Source of the DNA: Natronosporangium sp035305625
GTDB taxonomy: Bacteria; Actinomycetota; Actinomycetes; Mycobacteriales; Micromonosporaceae
Assembly (NCBI GenBank): GCA_963809545.1
Contig: CAWEKD010000004.1
Location: forward strand, 124,001 to 188,000
DNA: 64,000 nt
Direction: 5' to 3'
Under the pieces are notes generated by a model. That model saw only the letters and a list, made by a program, of their open reading frames with translations, was not told where the DNA came from and did no database searches. Below are positions 46,332-55,869 of this stretch, piece by piece. A program made the position numbers and the translations under genes. Every line of letters starts with the position of its first letter. The stretch's first letter is position 1.

Positions 46332-48980
46332 ATGACCACCGTGGTGCAGGAGCAGCCTCCGACGATCCATGCGCTGACCGCTGATGGGGACATCGTCACC
46401 ATCCGGCCGGTCTCCGAGCAGGACGCCGATGCCATCAACGCGTTGTTCGCGCGGGCCTCCGGCGCCAACCTGCGGCTACGGTTCTTCGTCAACCCCGCCG
46501 GCCCGCTGCTGTCGGCGGAGGTCCAGCGGTTGGCCCAGTCACCGTCGCCGACCGAGGTGACACTGGGGGCGGAGCTGGCCGGGCAGCTGGTGGGGGTGGC
46601 TTCCTACGCCCGCGCCCATCCCGCCGACGCCCGCGCCGAGTTCGCCCTGTTCGTCGACGACGCCCAGCAGGGACGGGGCATCGGCACCCTGCTGTTGGAG
46701 CACCTGACCCGATACGCCCGCAGCCAAGGCATCCGCCAGCTGTACGGGGAGGTGCTCGAAGCCAACGCCCGCATGATGCGACTCGCCACCGACCTCGCCC
46801 CCGGCGCCACCCTCCAGCACCGGGACGGGATCGTGGAGGTCACCCTGCCGACCGAGGCGGACGAGACCGCGCTGGCCGCCGCCGAGGCCCGCGACCGGGC
46901 CGCGGGCCGCGCCTCGCTGCGACCGCTGCTACAGCCGGCCTCGGTGGCGGTGGTAGGGGCCGGCCGCCGGGGCGGGGTCGGTCATGAGGTGCTCAAAGGT
47001 CTGGTGCGGTACGGATTCCACGGCCCGGTCTACCCGATCAACCCGCACGCCACCGCGGTGGCCGGGGTGCCGGCCTACCCGTCCCTCCGGGGCGTCCCGG
47101 GCCGGGTGGAGCTGGCGGTGATCGCGGTCCCGGCGGACCAGGTCCTGGGGGTGATGAACGACGCCGCCGCGGTCGGCGTCCGCGCCGCGGTGGTGCTCAC
47201 CGCGGGGTTCGCCGAGACCGGACACGCCGGCCAGGCCACCCAGGCCGAGCTGCTGCACACCGCCCGCCGGCACGGCATCCGGCTGGTCGGACCGAACTGC
47301 CTCGGGGTGATCAACACGGATCCGCAGATCCGACTGGACGCCAGCTTCCTGCCCACCCCGCCCGCCACCGGGGGCCTGGCGGTGGCCTCCCAATCCGGGG
47401 CGGTCGGGATCGCGATGCTGGACCACCTCAGCCGGACCGGGACCGGGGTGTCCAGCTTCGTCTCGTTGGGCAACAAAGCCGACGTCAGCGGTAATGACCT
47501 GATCGCGTACTGGTACGACGACCCGGACACCCGGGCCGTGGCGCTGTATCTGGAGTCGTTCGGCAACCCCCGTAAGTTCGCCCGGGTGGCCCGGGCGTTG
47601 GCGCGGCGCAAACCAGTCCTGGCGGTCTTCTCTGGACGCTCGGAGTCCGGACGGCGGGCCGGCGCCTCCCACACCGCCGCGGCCGCCGCCCCGTACGTGG
47701 CGGTGGACACGCTGTTCGCCCAGGCCGGGGTGGTGCGAGTGGACAACCTCGGGGAGCTGGTGGACGCGTCCCGGATGCTGACGGGCCAGCCGCTGCCCGC
47801 GGGGTCGCGGCTGGGGGTGGTCAGCAACGCCGGTGGGGCGAACATTCTGGCCGCCGACGCCGCCGAGCTGCACGGGCTGCGGTTGCCGGACCGGGTGGGT
47901 GGGTTGGCCAACCCCCTGGACCTGGGCGCCGGCGCCACCCCGGATGCGCTGGGGCAGGCGCTGGCTACGATGGCGAGCACCAACGAGGTCGACACCCTGC
48001 TGGTGATCGTGGCGGCCACCCGGGCCAACGATCCGGCCGCGTTGTGGCGGTCAGCCGGGGCGGTCGTGGACCGGTATCCACAACTGCCGATGGCGGGGGT
48101 GATGCTCGGCGGGCCGGAAGTGACGTCGATGGGGGGACGGCAGGCGCCGGTGTTTCTGTTCCCGGAACAGGCGGTGCGGGCCATCGGACAGGCCGCCGCC
48201 TACGCCGCCTGGCGGCGGCAACCGCTAGGCTCCCGGCCTCAGCTCACCGGAGTGGACACCGCCGCCGCCCAGCAGCGGGTGCAGGCGGCGTTGGCCGCCC
48301 ACACGGGATGGCAGCCGTACGAGCGGACCCGGGACATCCTGGGCGCCTACGGGATCCCGCTGGTACCGGCCCGCACGGTCACCGCGCCGGAGCAGGCGGT
48401 CACCGCGGCCGACCAGCTCGGATACCCGGTCGTGCTCAAGGCCGCCGACCCGGAATTGGTGCACAAGACCGAACTCGGGGCGGTCAAACTGAAACTGGCC
48501 GACGCGGGGGCGGTCACTCGGGCGTACCGGGAGATCGCGGAGGCGCTGCAGCAGCCGACCCCGCCGGTGCTGGTGCAGCCGATGGCCGCCGGCGAGGTGG
48601 AGCTGGTGACCGGGATCGTCCACGACCCGCTGTTCGGGTCGCTGGTCATGCTGGGCCTCGGCGGGATCTTCACCGATCTGCTGGGGGATCGGGCGTTCCG
48701 GCTGGTGCCCATGACCGACTTGGACGCGGGCCGCATGTGGCGGTCGCTGCGCAGCGCCCCGCTGCTGACCGGCTACCGCAACCGCCCGGCGGTCGACACC
48801 GACGCGCTGGAGGACCTGCTGCTGCGGCTCGGCCGGCTGGCGGAGGAGCTGCCGGAGGTGGCGGAGCTGGACCTCAACCCGGTGCTGGCGGGCCCGGACG
48901 GGGTGGTGGCGGTGGACGCGAAGCTGCGGCTGGCCCCGACCGGGCCGGAGCCGGAACCGGTTCCGGGTCGGCTGCGCTGA
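46332..48980 (+). CDS. GNAT acetyltransferase fused to ADP-forming acyl-CoA synthetase
   Basis: An 882-residue protein. Residues about 15-170 are a GNAT domain (ELAGQLVGVASYARAHPAD, DDAQQGRGIGTLLLEHLTRY). The rest matches NDP-forming acyl-CoA synthetases: CoA-binding domain (YPINPHATAVAGVPAYPS), ligase segments (SQSGAVGIAMLDHLSRTG, GRRAGASHTAAAA) and a C-terminal ATP-grasp (YPVVLKAADPELVHKTELG). Related bacterial proteins are lysine acetyltransferases (Pat/PatA-like) that inactivate acyl-CoA synthetases; some keep ligase activity. ATG 46332 follows AAAGGTGG. It is divergent from the copper ATPase and upstream of phosphoketolase. Confidence 0.9.
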   Translation: MTTVVQEQPPTIHALTADGDIVTIRPVSEQDADAINALFARASGANLRLRFFVNPAGPLLSAEVQRLAQSPSPTEVTLGAELAGQLVGVASYARAHPADARAEFALFVDDAQQGRGIGTLLLEHLTRYARSQGIRQLYGEVLEANARMMRLATDLAPGATLQHRDGIVEVTLPTEADETALAAAEARDRAAGRASLRPLLQPASVAVVGAGRRGGVGHEVLKGLVRYGFHGPVYPINPHATAVAGVPAYPSLRGVPGRVELAVIAVPADQVLGVMNDAAAVGVRAAVVLTAGFAETGHAGQATQAELLHTARRHGIRLVGPNCLGVINTDPQIRLDASFLPTPPATGGLAVASQSGAVGIAMLDHLSRTGTGVSSFVSLGNKADVSGNDLIAYWYDDPDTRAVALYLESFGNPRKFARVARALARRKPVLAVFSGRSESGRRAGASHTAAAAAPYVAVDTLFAQAGVVRVDNLGELVDASRMLTGQPLPAGSRLGVVSNAGGANILAADAAELHGLRLPDRVGGLANPLDLGAGATPDALGQALATMASTNEVDTLLVIVAATRANDPAALWRSAGAVVDRYPQLPMAGVMLGGPEVTSMGGRQAPVFLFPEQAVRAIGQAAAYAAWRRQPLGSRPQLTGVDTAAAQQRVQAALAAHTGWQPYERTRDILGAYGIPLVPARTVTAPEQAVTAADQLGYPVVLKAADPELVHKTELGAVKLKLADAGAVTRAYREIAEALQQPTPPVLVQPMAAGEVELVTGIVHDPLFGSLVMLGLGGIFTDLLGDRAFRLVPMTDLDAGRMWRSLRSAPLLTGYRNRPAVDTDALEDLLLRLGRLAEELPEVAELDLNPVLAGPDGVVAVDAKLRLAPTGPEPEPVPGRLR

Positions 48981-49021
48981 CGCGCGGGCAGGCCCACCTA
49001 CCCGGTCACCGGCGCTACGCA

Positions 49022-49044
49022 TATCCCCGCACCGGGCGGGGATA
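49022..49044. promoter_or_regulatory. Inverted repeat upstream of phosphoketolase
   Basis: Perfect 9-bp arms TATCCCCGC and GCGGGGATA with a 5-base spacer lie 33 bases before the xfp start and 41 bases after the preceding stop. No T-run follows, so an operator for xfp is more likely than a terminator. The binding protein is unknown. Confidence 0.5.
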
Positions 49045-49077
49045 GGTATAGCCGGCAACCGACGTGGAAGGGCTGTG

Positions 49078-51450
49078 ATGTCTACCCTGCCGGCGACCAT
49101 CGACCCGTTGACCGACGAGGAGCTACGTCGGCTGGACGCGTACTGGCGTGCCGCCAACTATCTCACCGTCGGCCAGATCTACCTGCTCGCCAATCCGCTG
49201 CTGCGGGAACCGCTCCGGCCGGAACACATCAAGCCTCGGCTCCTGGGGCACTGGGGCACGTCGCCGGGACTGAACCTGATCTACGCCCACCTCAGCCGGG
49301 TGATCGTGGCGCGCGACCTCAACATGATCTTCATTACGGGTCCGGGGCACGGCGGCCCGGCGATCGTGGCCAACACCTGGCTGGAAGGCACCTACAGCGA
49401 GCTGTATCCGTCGGTGAGCCTGGACGAGGCCGGCATGGCGCGTTTGTTCCAGCAGTTCTCGTTCCCGGGCGGTATCCCCAGCCACGTGGCCGCGGAGATA
49501 CCTGGATCCATTCACGAGGGCGGCGAGCTGGGGTACTCCCTGGCGCACGCGTTCGGCGCCGCCTACGACAACCCGGACCTGATCGTGGCCTGTGTGGTCG
49601 GTGACGGGGAGGCCGAGACCGGGCCGCTGGCGGCCAGTTGGCTGTCCAACGCGTTCCTCAACCCGGTCACCGACGGCGCGGTGCTGCCGATCCTGCACCT
49701 GAACGGCTACAAAATCGCCAACCCCACCGTGCTGGCACGGATCCCGGAGGAGGATCTGCTGGCGATGCTGCGGGGATACGGCTACCAGCCGTACCTGGTC
49801 TCCGGCGACGACCCGGCGCTGGTCCACCCACAGTTGGCGGCCACATTGGACCACTGCGTGGACGAGATCACCGCGATTCAGGCCCAGGCCCGCACCGAGG
49901 GGCGGGTGCAACGGCCGCGCTGGCCGATGGTGGTGCTGCGTACCCCCAAAGGATGGACCGGGCCGGTGGAGCGGGAGGGGATGCCGGTGGAGGGCAGCTG
50001 GCGTTCCCACCAGGTGCCGCTGGAGCGGGTGCGGCAGGACGCGACACAGCTCGCCGAGCTGGAACGGTGGCTGCGCAGCTACCGCCCGGAGGAGCTGTTC
50101 GACGCCATCGGCGCACCCGTGCCGGAACTGCGCGCGCTGCCGCCGACCGGTCGGCGGCGGATGAGCGCCAATCCACACGCCAATGGCGGCGAGCTGCGGC
50201 GGGAGCTGGTGCTACCGGATTTCCGGGAGTACGGGGTGGACGTCCACCGCCCGGGCGACCCGCCCGCCCAGGCCACCCGGGTACTCGGCGCCTGGCTGCG
50301 GGACGTGATGGCGCTCAACCCGGACCGGTTCCGGCTGTTCGGCCCGGACGAGGTGGCCTCCAACCGGTTGGACGCGGTGTTCGAGGTGACCGACCGGGTG
50401 TTCCTGCCCCCCACCACCCCGACCGACACCCAGTTGGCCCCGACCGGGCGGGTGATGGAGGTGCTGTCGGAGCACCTGTGCCAGGGGTGGCTGGAAGGGT
50501 ATCTGCTCACCGGCCGCCACGGCGTGTTCACCAGCTACGAGGCGTTCATCCACATTGTGGACTCGATGGTCAACCAGCACGCGAAGTGGCTGAAGGTGAG
50601 CAACGAGATCCCCTGGCGGCAGCCGATCTCCTCCCTCAACTACCTCCTGTCCAGTCACGTCTGGCGGCAGGACCACAACGGGTTCTCCCATCAGGATCCC
50701 GGCTTCATCGACCATGTGCTCAACAAGAAGCCGGAGCTGGTGCGGGTCTATCTGCCTCCGGACAGCAACACGCTGCTGTACGTGATGGACGAGTGCCTCC
50801 GCAGCCGGCAGCGGATCAACGTGGTGGTGGCGGGAAAACAGTCCCAGCCGACCTGGCTGGGGATGGACGACGCCGTCCGCCACTGCCAGCGCGGGTTGGG
50901 CATCTGGCCCTGGGCCTCCACCGACGACGGTGCCACCCCGGACGTGGTGCTGGCCTGCGCCGGCGACGTCCCCACCCTGGAGACACTGGCCGCGGCGGAC
51001 CTGCTGCGACAACGGCTGCCGCAGTTGAAGGTACGGGTCATCAACGTGGTGAACCTGCTGCGGTTGCAGTCACCGTCGACCCAGCCGGAGGGGTTGTCCG
51101 ACGCGCTGTTCGATGCGCTGTTCACCACCGACCGTCCGGTGATCTTCGCGTACCACGGTTATCCCTGGTTGATCCACCGCTTGGCGTACCGCCGCGCCAA
51201 CCACCACAACTTCCATGTGCGGGGGTACCAGGAGGAGGGCACCACCACGACCCCGTTCGACATGGTGATGCTGAATAACCTGGACCGGTTTCACCTGGTC
51301 ATGGATGTGATCGACCGGGTGCCGGGGCTGGGTCAGGACGCGGCCGGGCTGCGGCAGGAGATGGTGGACGCCCGCCAGGACGCCCGGGACTACACCCGCC
51401 GCTACGGGCAGGACACCCCGCAGATCCAGAGTTGGTCGTGGCCAGGGTGA
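49078..51450 (+). CDS. xfp: Xylulose-5-phosphate/fructose-6-phosphate phosphoketolase
   Basis: A 790-residue ThDP enzyme that cleaves xylulose 5-phosphate or fructose 6-phosphate with phosphate to acetyl phosphate and an aldose phosphate. Marks: RAANYLTVGQIYLLANPLL, LLGHWGTSPGLNLIYAHL, GPGHGGPA, ThDP motif GDGEAETGP...N, SFPGGIPSHVA, and YEAFIHIVDSMVNQHAKWLK. Length normal. No ackA or pta is adjacent in this window, but the upstream acyl-CoA synthetase/acetyltransferase fits acetate metabolism. Confidence 0.95.
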   Translation: MSTLPATIDPLTDEELRRLDAYWRAANYLTVGQIYLLANPLLREPLRPEHIKPRLLGHWGTSPGLNLIYAHLSRVIVARDLNMIFITGPGHGGPAIVANTWLEGTYSELYPSVSLDEAGMARLFQQFSFPGGIPSHVAAEIPGSIHEGGELGYSLAHAFGAAYDNPDLIVACVVGDGEAETGPLAASWLSNAFLNPVTDGAVLPILHLNGYKIANPTVLARIPEEDLLAMLRGYGYQPYLVSGDDPALVHPQLAATLDHCVDEITAIQAQARTEGRVQRPRWPMVVLRTPKGWTGPVEREGMPVEGSWRSHQVPLERVRQDATQLAELERWLRSYRPEELFDAIGAPVPELRALPPTGRRRMSANPHANGGELRRELVLPDFREYGVDVHRPGDPPAQATRVLGAWLRDVMALNPDRFRLFGPDEVASNRLDAVFEVTDRVFLPPTTPTDTQLAPTGRVMEVLSEHLCQGWLEGYLLTGRHGVFTSYEAFIHIVDSMVNQHAKWLKVSNEIPWRQPISSLNYLLSSHVWRQDHNGFSHQDPGFIDHVLNKKPELVRVYLPPDSNTLLYVMDECLRSRQRINVVVAGKQSQPTWLGMDDAVRHCQRGLGIWPWASTDDGATPDVVLACAGDVPTLETLAAADLLRQRLPQLKVRVINVVNLLRLQSPSTQPEGLSDALFDALFTTDRPVIFAYHGYPWLIHRLAYRRANHHNFHVRGYQEEGTTTTPFDMVMLNNLDRFHLVMDVIDRVPGLGQDAAGLRQEMVDARQDARDYTRRYGQDTPQIQSWSWPG

Positions 51451-51475
51451 CCGGCGCAGGACCAGGAGGTAGGCG

Positions 51476-52465
51476 ATGACGACCGGACCCGGTGACCGCA
51501 CCCAGGTGGCGGCCCTGCGCACCGCCGCACAGGCGGCCAGTCAGGCGCCCTCGGTGCACAACACCCAACCGTGGCGATGGCGGTTGGGACCGGAACAACT
51601 GGAGTTGTTCGCCGAACGGGAGCGCCAGCTGAAGATCGCCGACCCCGCCGGTCGGCTGCTGACGATCAGTTGTGGGGCGGCGCTGCACCACACCCTGGTG
51701 ACGCTCGCCGCCGCCGGCTGGGTGACCCGGGTGTCCCGGTTGCCCGACGATGACCCCGACCATCTCGCCACGGTCCGGCTCGACGCCCGCGGGCCGGCCG
51801 ACCCGCACGCCCAGCAACTGGCGGAGGCGATCCCGAAGCGCCGCACCGACCGACGCTCCCCCAGCGCCCAGCCGGTGCCGGCGCAGGTGCTGGCGGAGCT
51901 GCGCGCCGACTGTGAAGCCCAGCAGATCCATCTGCATCTCCTGCCTCCGGAGCAGGTCGCTGACCTCGCGGCGGCCGCGGAGCGGGCCAACGAGCAGAGC
52001 ACGGCCAACCCCGCCGCCCACCAGGAGCTGCGCTACTGGATCGAGGGTCCCCACCCGCCCGGCACCGGGATGCCGCCGGCCGTCCTGCCGGACCAGCCCG
52101 GGCATACCCGGGTGCCGACGCGCGAGTTCGGGCTGCCGGGCACCCTCCCCTTACGGAACGGTGGGGACCGGGCCGCCACGTACGCGGTGTTCTTTGGGGA
52201 GCATGACACCGCCGAGGCGTGGCTGCGCGCCGGAGAGGCGCTGTCGGCCACCTGGTTGGCCGCCACCCGGCACGGACTGGCCCTGTTGCCGTTCAGCGGC
52301 GTCATGGAGGTACCGGTCACCCGGATCTTCCTCACCAAGCTGCTGTCCGGCATCGGCTACCCCTACCTGGTGGCGCGTCTTGCTTACCCGGATCCGCACC
52401 AGCCGGCGCCTCCCCGGACCCCTCGGCTCGCGCCCACGGAGACGATCCAGGAGGAGGGTGGGTGA
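51476..52465 (+). CDS. Acg-type nitroreductase-family FMN protein
   Basis: A 329-residue protein similar in layout to M. tuberculosis Acg (Rv2032): a double nitroreductase-like fold with APSVHNTQPWRWRL at the N-terminus, KRRTDRRSPSAQPVP in the middle and GLALLPFSGVMEVPVTR at the end. Acg binds FMN but is thought to lack normal reductase activity and may sequester flavin under hypoxia. It is 25 bases after xfp and overlaps the Usp gene by 1 base (TGATG), so it is cotranscribed with it. Confidence 0.87.
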   Translation: MTTGPGDRTQVAALRTAAQAASQAPSVHNTQPWRWRLGPEQLELFAERERQLKIADPAGRLLTISCGAALHHTLVTLAAAGWVTRVSRLPDDDPDHLATVRLDARGPADPHAQQLAEAIPKRRTDRRSPSAQPVPAQVLAELRADCEAQQIHLHLLPPEQVADLAAAAERANEQSTANPAAHQELRYWIEGPHPPGTGMPPAVLPDQPGHTRVPTREFGLPGTLPLRNGGDRAATYAVFFGEHDTAEAWLRAGEALSATWLAATRHGLALLPFSGVMEVPVTRIFLTKLLSGIGYPYLVARLAYPDPHQPAPPRTPRLAPTETIQEEGG

Positions 52466-53358
52466 TGAGCCCGGAGGCCCAGGCGCCGGTGGTGGTGGGG
52501 GTGGACGGTTCCTCCTCCTCCCACGCGGCGATCGATCTGGCGGCCCGGCAGGCCCGCCTGCACCACCGCCCCTTGCGGGTGGTGCACGCGTTCGAGTGGC
52601 CGTTGACCGGGGTCTACCTGGGACCGTCCCCGGAGGGGCCGGAGGAGGGCGGGCTGGCCGCCGACGCGGAGCGCATCCTGGCCGACGGGGTGTCCCGAGC
52701 CCGACAGGTCGGTGGCGAGGAGCTACCGGTCGACGGGGAAGTGATCACCGGCGCCACCGTGCCGGTGCTGCTGCGCCAATCGGCCCGGGCCAGCCAGCTG
52801 GTGATCGGAAATCGAGGCCTCGGGGGCTTCGCCGGACTGCTGCTGGGTTCGGTGGCGATGCAGCTGACCGCGCACGCCCCGGTGCCGGTACTGGTCGCTC
52901 GAGGACAGGTGGCGGCGGACGGGCCGGTGGTGGTCGGGGTGGACGGCTCGTCCCACTCGCGGCGGGCGTTGGCGGCGGCGTTCGTGGAGGCCGCGGTCCG
53001 GCAGACCACGCTGCTGGCGGTGTCCGCATGGTACGGGCGACCGGCTCTCGACACCCAGGACAAGCTTCCGCTGGTGTACGACGCGGAGGACGTGTCCCGG
53101 GTGGTCGCACAGCAGCTGGCGGACGTCCTGGCGCCGGTCCGCGCCCAGCATCCGGACGTGCCGGTCCGGTCGGAGGTCCGGCGGGCCCGGCCGGCCAAAG
53201 CGCTCCTGGAGGTCGCCACCGGGGCGCAGCTGCTGGTGGTGGGGGCCCGGGGACGGGGCGGATTCACCGGGCTGCTGCTCGGATCGGTCAGCCAGTCGAT
53301 GCTGTCGCACTCTCCCTGCCCGGTGCTGGTCACCCGGAAGGCGTCGGGCACTGACTGA
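52465..53358 (+). CDS. Tandem-domain universal stress protein
   Basis: A 297-residue protein with two Usp domains (about 8-145 and 152-295). Each begins VVGVDGSS and ends with the ATP-binding pattern G-2x-G-9x-G(S/T): GNRGLGGFAGLLLGSV and GARGRGGFTGLLLGSV. Such double Usp proteins are prominent in the mycobacterial DosR dormancy regulon. Start-stop overlap with the Acg gene shows coupling. The transcript ends at the hairpin at 53385-53423. Confidence 0.94.
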   Translation: MSPEAQAPVVVGVDGSSSSHAAIDLAARQARLHHRPLRVVHAFEWPLTGVYLGPSPEGPEEGGLAADAERILADGVSRARQVGGEELPVDGEVITGATVPVLLRQSARASQLVIGNRGLGGFAGLLLGSVAMQLTAHAPVPVLVARGQVAADGPVVVGVDGSSHSRRALAAAFVEAAVRQTTLLAVSAWYGRPALDTQDKLPLVYDAEDVSRVVAQQLADVLAPVRAQHPDVPVRSEVRRARPAKALLEVATGAQLLVVGARGRGGFTGLLLGSVSQSMLSHSPCPVLVTRKASGTD

Positions 53359-53384
53359 CTCCGGGGGATCGGCTCCGACGAGGC

Positions 53385-53423
53385 GGCCGGTGGGGGCGGG
53401 CGGGCCGCCCGCCCCCACCGGCC
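53385..53423. terminator. Bidirectional hairpin between usp and the nucleotidase gene
   Basis: A perfect 19-bp GC-rich stem (arms start GGCCGGTGGG) with a one-base centre lies between two convergent genes. It probably terminates both transcripts, though T-runs are absent as often in high-GC genomes. Confidence 0.75.
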
Positions 53424-53439
53424 GATCTGGCTGGGAAGA

Positions 53440-55296
53440 TCAGAGCCGGACGATCCGCCCCTCTCCCCCTTCGGGGTAGTCAGCGGCGCTGACCCGGCCG
53501 TCCAGCCCGACGACCAGGTAGTCGGCCAACGCCTGCTGATAGGTCAGGCCGACCGAGGTGAACGGCAATCCCCGGAACGGGTACTGGTCGCCGCCGCGGG
53601 CGCTGAAGTCGTTGGTGGCCACCGAAATCGGTGCCCCCGGCACCACCTGCCCGTCCTGCACGATCACGGTCCCGTCATCGAGCACCACCTGGCGGATCCG
53701 CTCCCCCGGCACCAGCACGGTGCCGTGGTCGTCCACCTGCTGGGCCTGTCGGGTCGGGTCGTAGACGAACCGGAATCCGGCCACCTGGGCGAACCGGCCG
53801 TCGGCGGCCGGAATGCCGGAGACCGCGTTCTCCAGGATCTCCTTGAACTGCTCCCGCGGCACCTCCGGCACCACCGCCACGAAGTTGCCGAACGGGGCGA
53901 TGTCGAACGTGGTCAGCGCGGTCAACTCGCCCGGCGGGATCAGCGAGTTGTTCCGGATACCGCCGCCGTTCTGCAGCGCCACGTCCGGCGCGGCCACCCC
54001 GTACTCGGCGGCCCGCTGCCGTCCGGCGAACAGCAGCGCGTCCGCCATGAGGTTGCCCAGGTTGGTTTCCTCCGTCCGCACCCCGGGCTCCCGGCGCCCC
54101 TCCAGCGCCACCTCGGAGGTGGCCAGCACGGTGGTGGCCAGGTTCTCGGTGTAGGCGATCACCGGGTCGACCACGGTGCGCTGCAGGTGCCGGTCCGGAG
54201 CGACCGCGTCGGGGGCCACCCCGGACACCCGGACCAGGCCGCTGTCGGGGCCCACACTGAGCACCCGGCCGTGCCGGTCGAAGTTGACCACGAGCTGCCC
54301 CACGTACTTGTAGTCACCGGGGGTGGTGACCACCGGGACGTCGATCCCGGCGGCGTCGGTGACGTACAGCGGGTAGCGCAGCGGCTGCCCGGTCTCCGGG
54401 TCCAGCGAGATCTCGTCCCCGGGCACCAGCGGGGTGTCGTCGGCGGCCAGCAGCTCATCCCCGCCCCCGGCGATCGCCACATCCACGTTGCGCAGCAGGG
54501 GGATCAGGGCCCGGTCCTCGGACAGCCCCTGCAGGTGGCTGATCAGGATGATCTTGTTCACGCCGCGAGCGGTCAGCCGGTCCACCTCGTCCTGGACCAG
54601 CTCCGCCACGTTCTCCAGCACCTTCACGTTGCGTGGGCTGGAGATGCTCGCCAGCGCCGGGGTGGTGGCGCCGACGATCCCGATCTGCTCTCCCCGCTCG
54701 CGGACCACCGTGCTGGCGACGATGGTGCCGTCGGCGGCCAGCGCCGCCAACCGGGGCTCGTCACTGACGTCCAGGTTGGCGGACAGGAACGGAGGCGCGT
54801 TCCGGCCGAATCCCTCGATGAAGTCGGCCAACACGTCCGGTCCGAAGTCGAACTCGTGGTTGCCGATCGCGATCGCGTCGTAGTCCAGCGACTTCAGCGC
54901 CAGCGAGTCGTAGAACGGCACCCCCTTGGTCAGGCTGGCGTTGAACTCCGGCCCGGCCAGGAAGTTGTCGCCGGAGGAGACCAGCAGCACTCCCCGCCGG
55001 CCGGCCGCGCCGGCGGGTGGTTTACCGGTGGTGGCCTCCCGCTTCAGCTGCTGCACCAGGGTGGCGAATCGCGCTATTCCTCCAAAGTCCGGGTTGTCCG
55101 GGGCATGGATCAGCTGGGACTCACCGTCGTTGTGGTGCAGGATGGTCAGGGTGTACGCCGGCCGGTCGGTTCCCGGGTGCGCCTCGGCCGGGGCCGCCGC
55201 CATCGTAGCGGCCACCGCTGCCGCCACCACCGCCGCAGTCACCGACCGCAGTGGGCGCCGGCCCTTCCGTCTGTTCCATTGTGAGAACACGGTCAT
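53440..55296 (-). CDS. Secreted bifunctional metallophosphatase/5'-nucleotidase
   Basis: A 618-residue UshA-type protein. A twin-Arg-free signal peptide (RRPLRSVTAAVVAAAVAATM, cleavage near APAEA-HPG) sends it outside. Metallophosphatase motifs: HHNDGESQ, SSGDNFLAGPEF, AIGNHEFDFG and ISHLQG. The C-terminal nucleotide-binding domain has LQNGGGIRNNSLIPPGELT and NDFSARGGDQYPF. It should dephosphorylate extracellular nucleotides. It lies next to the SDP-like locus, on the opposite strand to sdpC, with a 39-bp gap to the regulator gene upstream. Confidence 0.92.
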   Translation of the reverse strand: MTVFSQWNRRKGRRPLRSVTAAVVAAAVAATMAAAPAEAHPGTDRPAYTLTILHHNDGESQLIHAPDNPDFGGIARFATLVQQLKREATTGKPPAGAAGRRGVLLVSSGDNFLAGPEFNASLTKGVPFYDSLALKSLDYDAIAIGNHEFDFGPDVLADFIEGFGRNAPPFLSANLDVSDEPRLAALAADGTIVASTVVRERGEQIGIVGATTPALASISSPRNVKVLENVAELVQDEVDRLTARGVNKIILISHLQGLSEDRALIPLLRNVDVAIAGGGDELLAADDTPLVPGDEISLDPETGQPLRYPLYVTDAAGIDVPVVTTPGDYKYVGQLVVNFDRHGRVLSVGPDSGLVRVSGVAPDAVAPDRHLQRTVVDPVIAYTENLATTVLATSEVALEGRREPGVRTEETNLGNLMADALLFAGRQRAAEYGVAAPDVALQNGGGIRNNSLIPPGELTALTTFDIAPFGNFVAVVPEVPREQFKEILENAVSGIPAADGRFAQVAGFRFVYDPTRQAQQVDDHGTVLVPGERIRQVVLDDGTVIVQDGQVVPGAPISVATNDFSARGGDQYPFRGLPFTSVGLTYQQALADYLVVGLDGRVSAADYPEGGEGRIVRL

Positions 55297-55335
55297 GCGC
55301 CTCCGCTCCTTGGTAGGTCGCTACCAGTACAGCAG

Positions 55336-55869
55336 CTAACCAGCGGAGGCGGAACCGCCGTCTACCAAGAAGTGTCCGAGAGGCGACTGTGGAGTGTCAC
55401 GGTGCCAACCGAGGGCTTCAAACAGCGCACCGGCGGTGACGAGATCCACCGCCCCATTGGCGGTGATCAGCTGCTGCAGGTCCCGCCGGACCGTCCGGAC
55501 GCTCACCCCCAGCTCCTCGGCGAGCTGCGCGTACGACCGACCGCCGCTCATCCGGATGATGATCACATGTTGGCGGCGGGTGGGTGGCTGCCAGTTACGG
55601 ATTCCGGCGCGTTCCCGTACCAGCTCACGAATCGCGGCCGCGGCGACGTACCCCCACCGCACGCTGGCCGCGCCCAGGGTGTACCGGGTGCGCGCGGACA
55701 GCTTCCGCCGCAGTTCCGCCACGTCGTTTTCGATGGTCCGGAGTGAGAGCTTCAGCTCCCGGGCAATGGTGTCCTGGGTGGCTCCCGTCAGCAAGCGCCA
55801 TAGTATCGCCACTTGTCGGGTTGACACTGGACGAGTGTCCGATAAACTCGGCCGGATCTTCTTAGACAT
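55336..55869 (-). CDS. Two-HTH regulator divergent from the SDP-like genes
   Basis: A 177-residue protein from ATG 55869 (MSKKIRPSLSDTRPVS); a GTG at 55929 would add 20 residues. The first half has a LuxR-type HTH (ATQDTIARELKLSLRTIEND). The second half has another HTH (SYAQLAEELGVSVRTVRRDL) and ends ALFEALGWH, a typical LuxR-associated pattern. No receiver or ATPase domain. Its divergent place beside sdpC, with about 480 bases of AT-richer DNA between, makes it the likely regulator of the toxin genes. It is not related to the ArsR-type SdpR of Bacillus. Confidence 0.75.
   Translation of the reverse strand: MSKKIRPSLSDTRPVSTRQVAILWRLLTGATQDTIARELKLSLRTIENDVAELRRKLSARTRYTLGAASVRWGYVAAAAIRELVRERAGIRNWQPPTRRQHVIIIRMSGGRSYAQLAEELGVSVRTVRRDLQQLITANGAVDLVTAGALFEALGWHRDTPQSPLGHFLVDGGSASAG

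Noticed and set aside
55336..55869. Treating the regulator as SdpR or as part of an SdpI/SdpR immunity pair
   Set aside because: It has two HTH motifs of LuxR-like type and no ArsR-type winged helix, and no SdpI-like membrane protein is adjacent.
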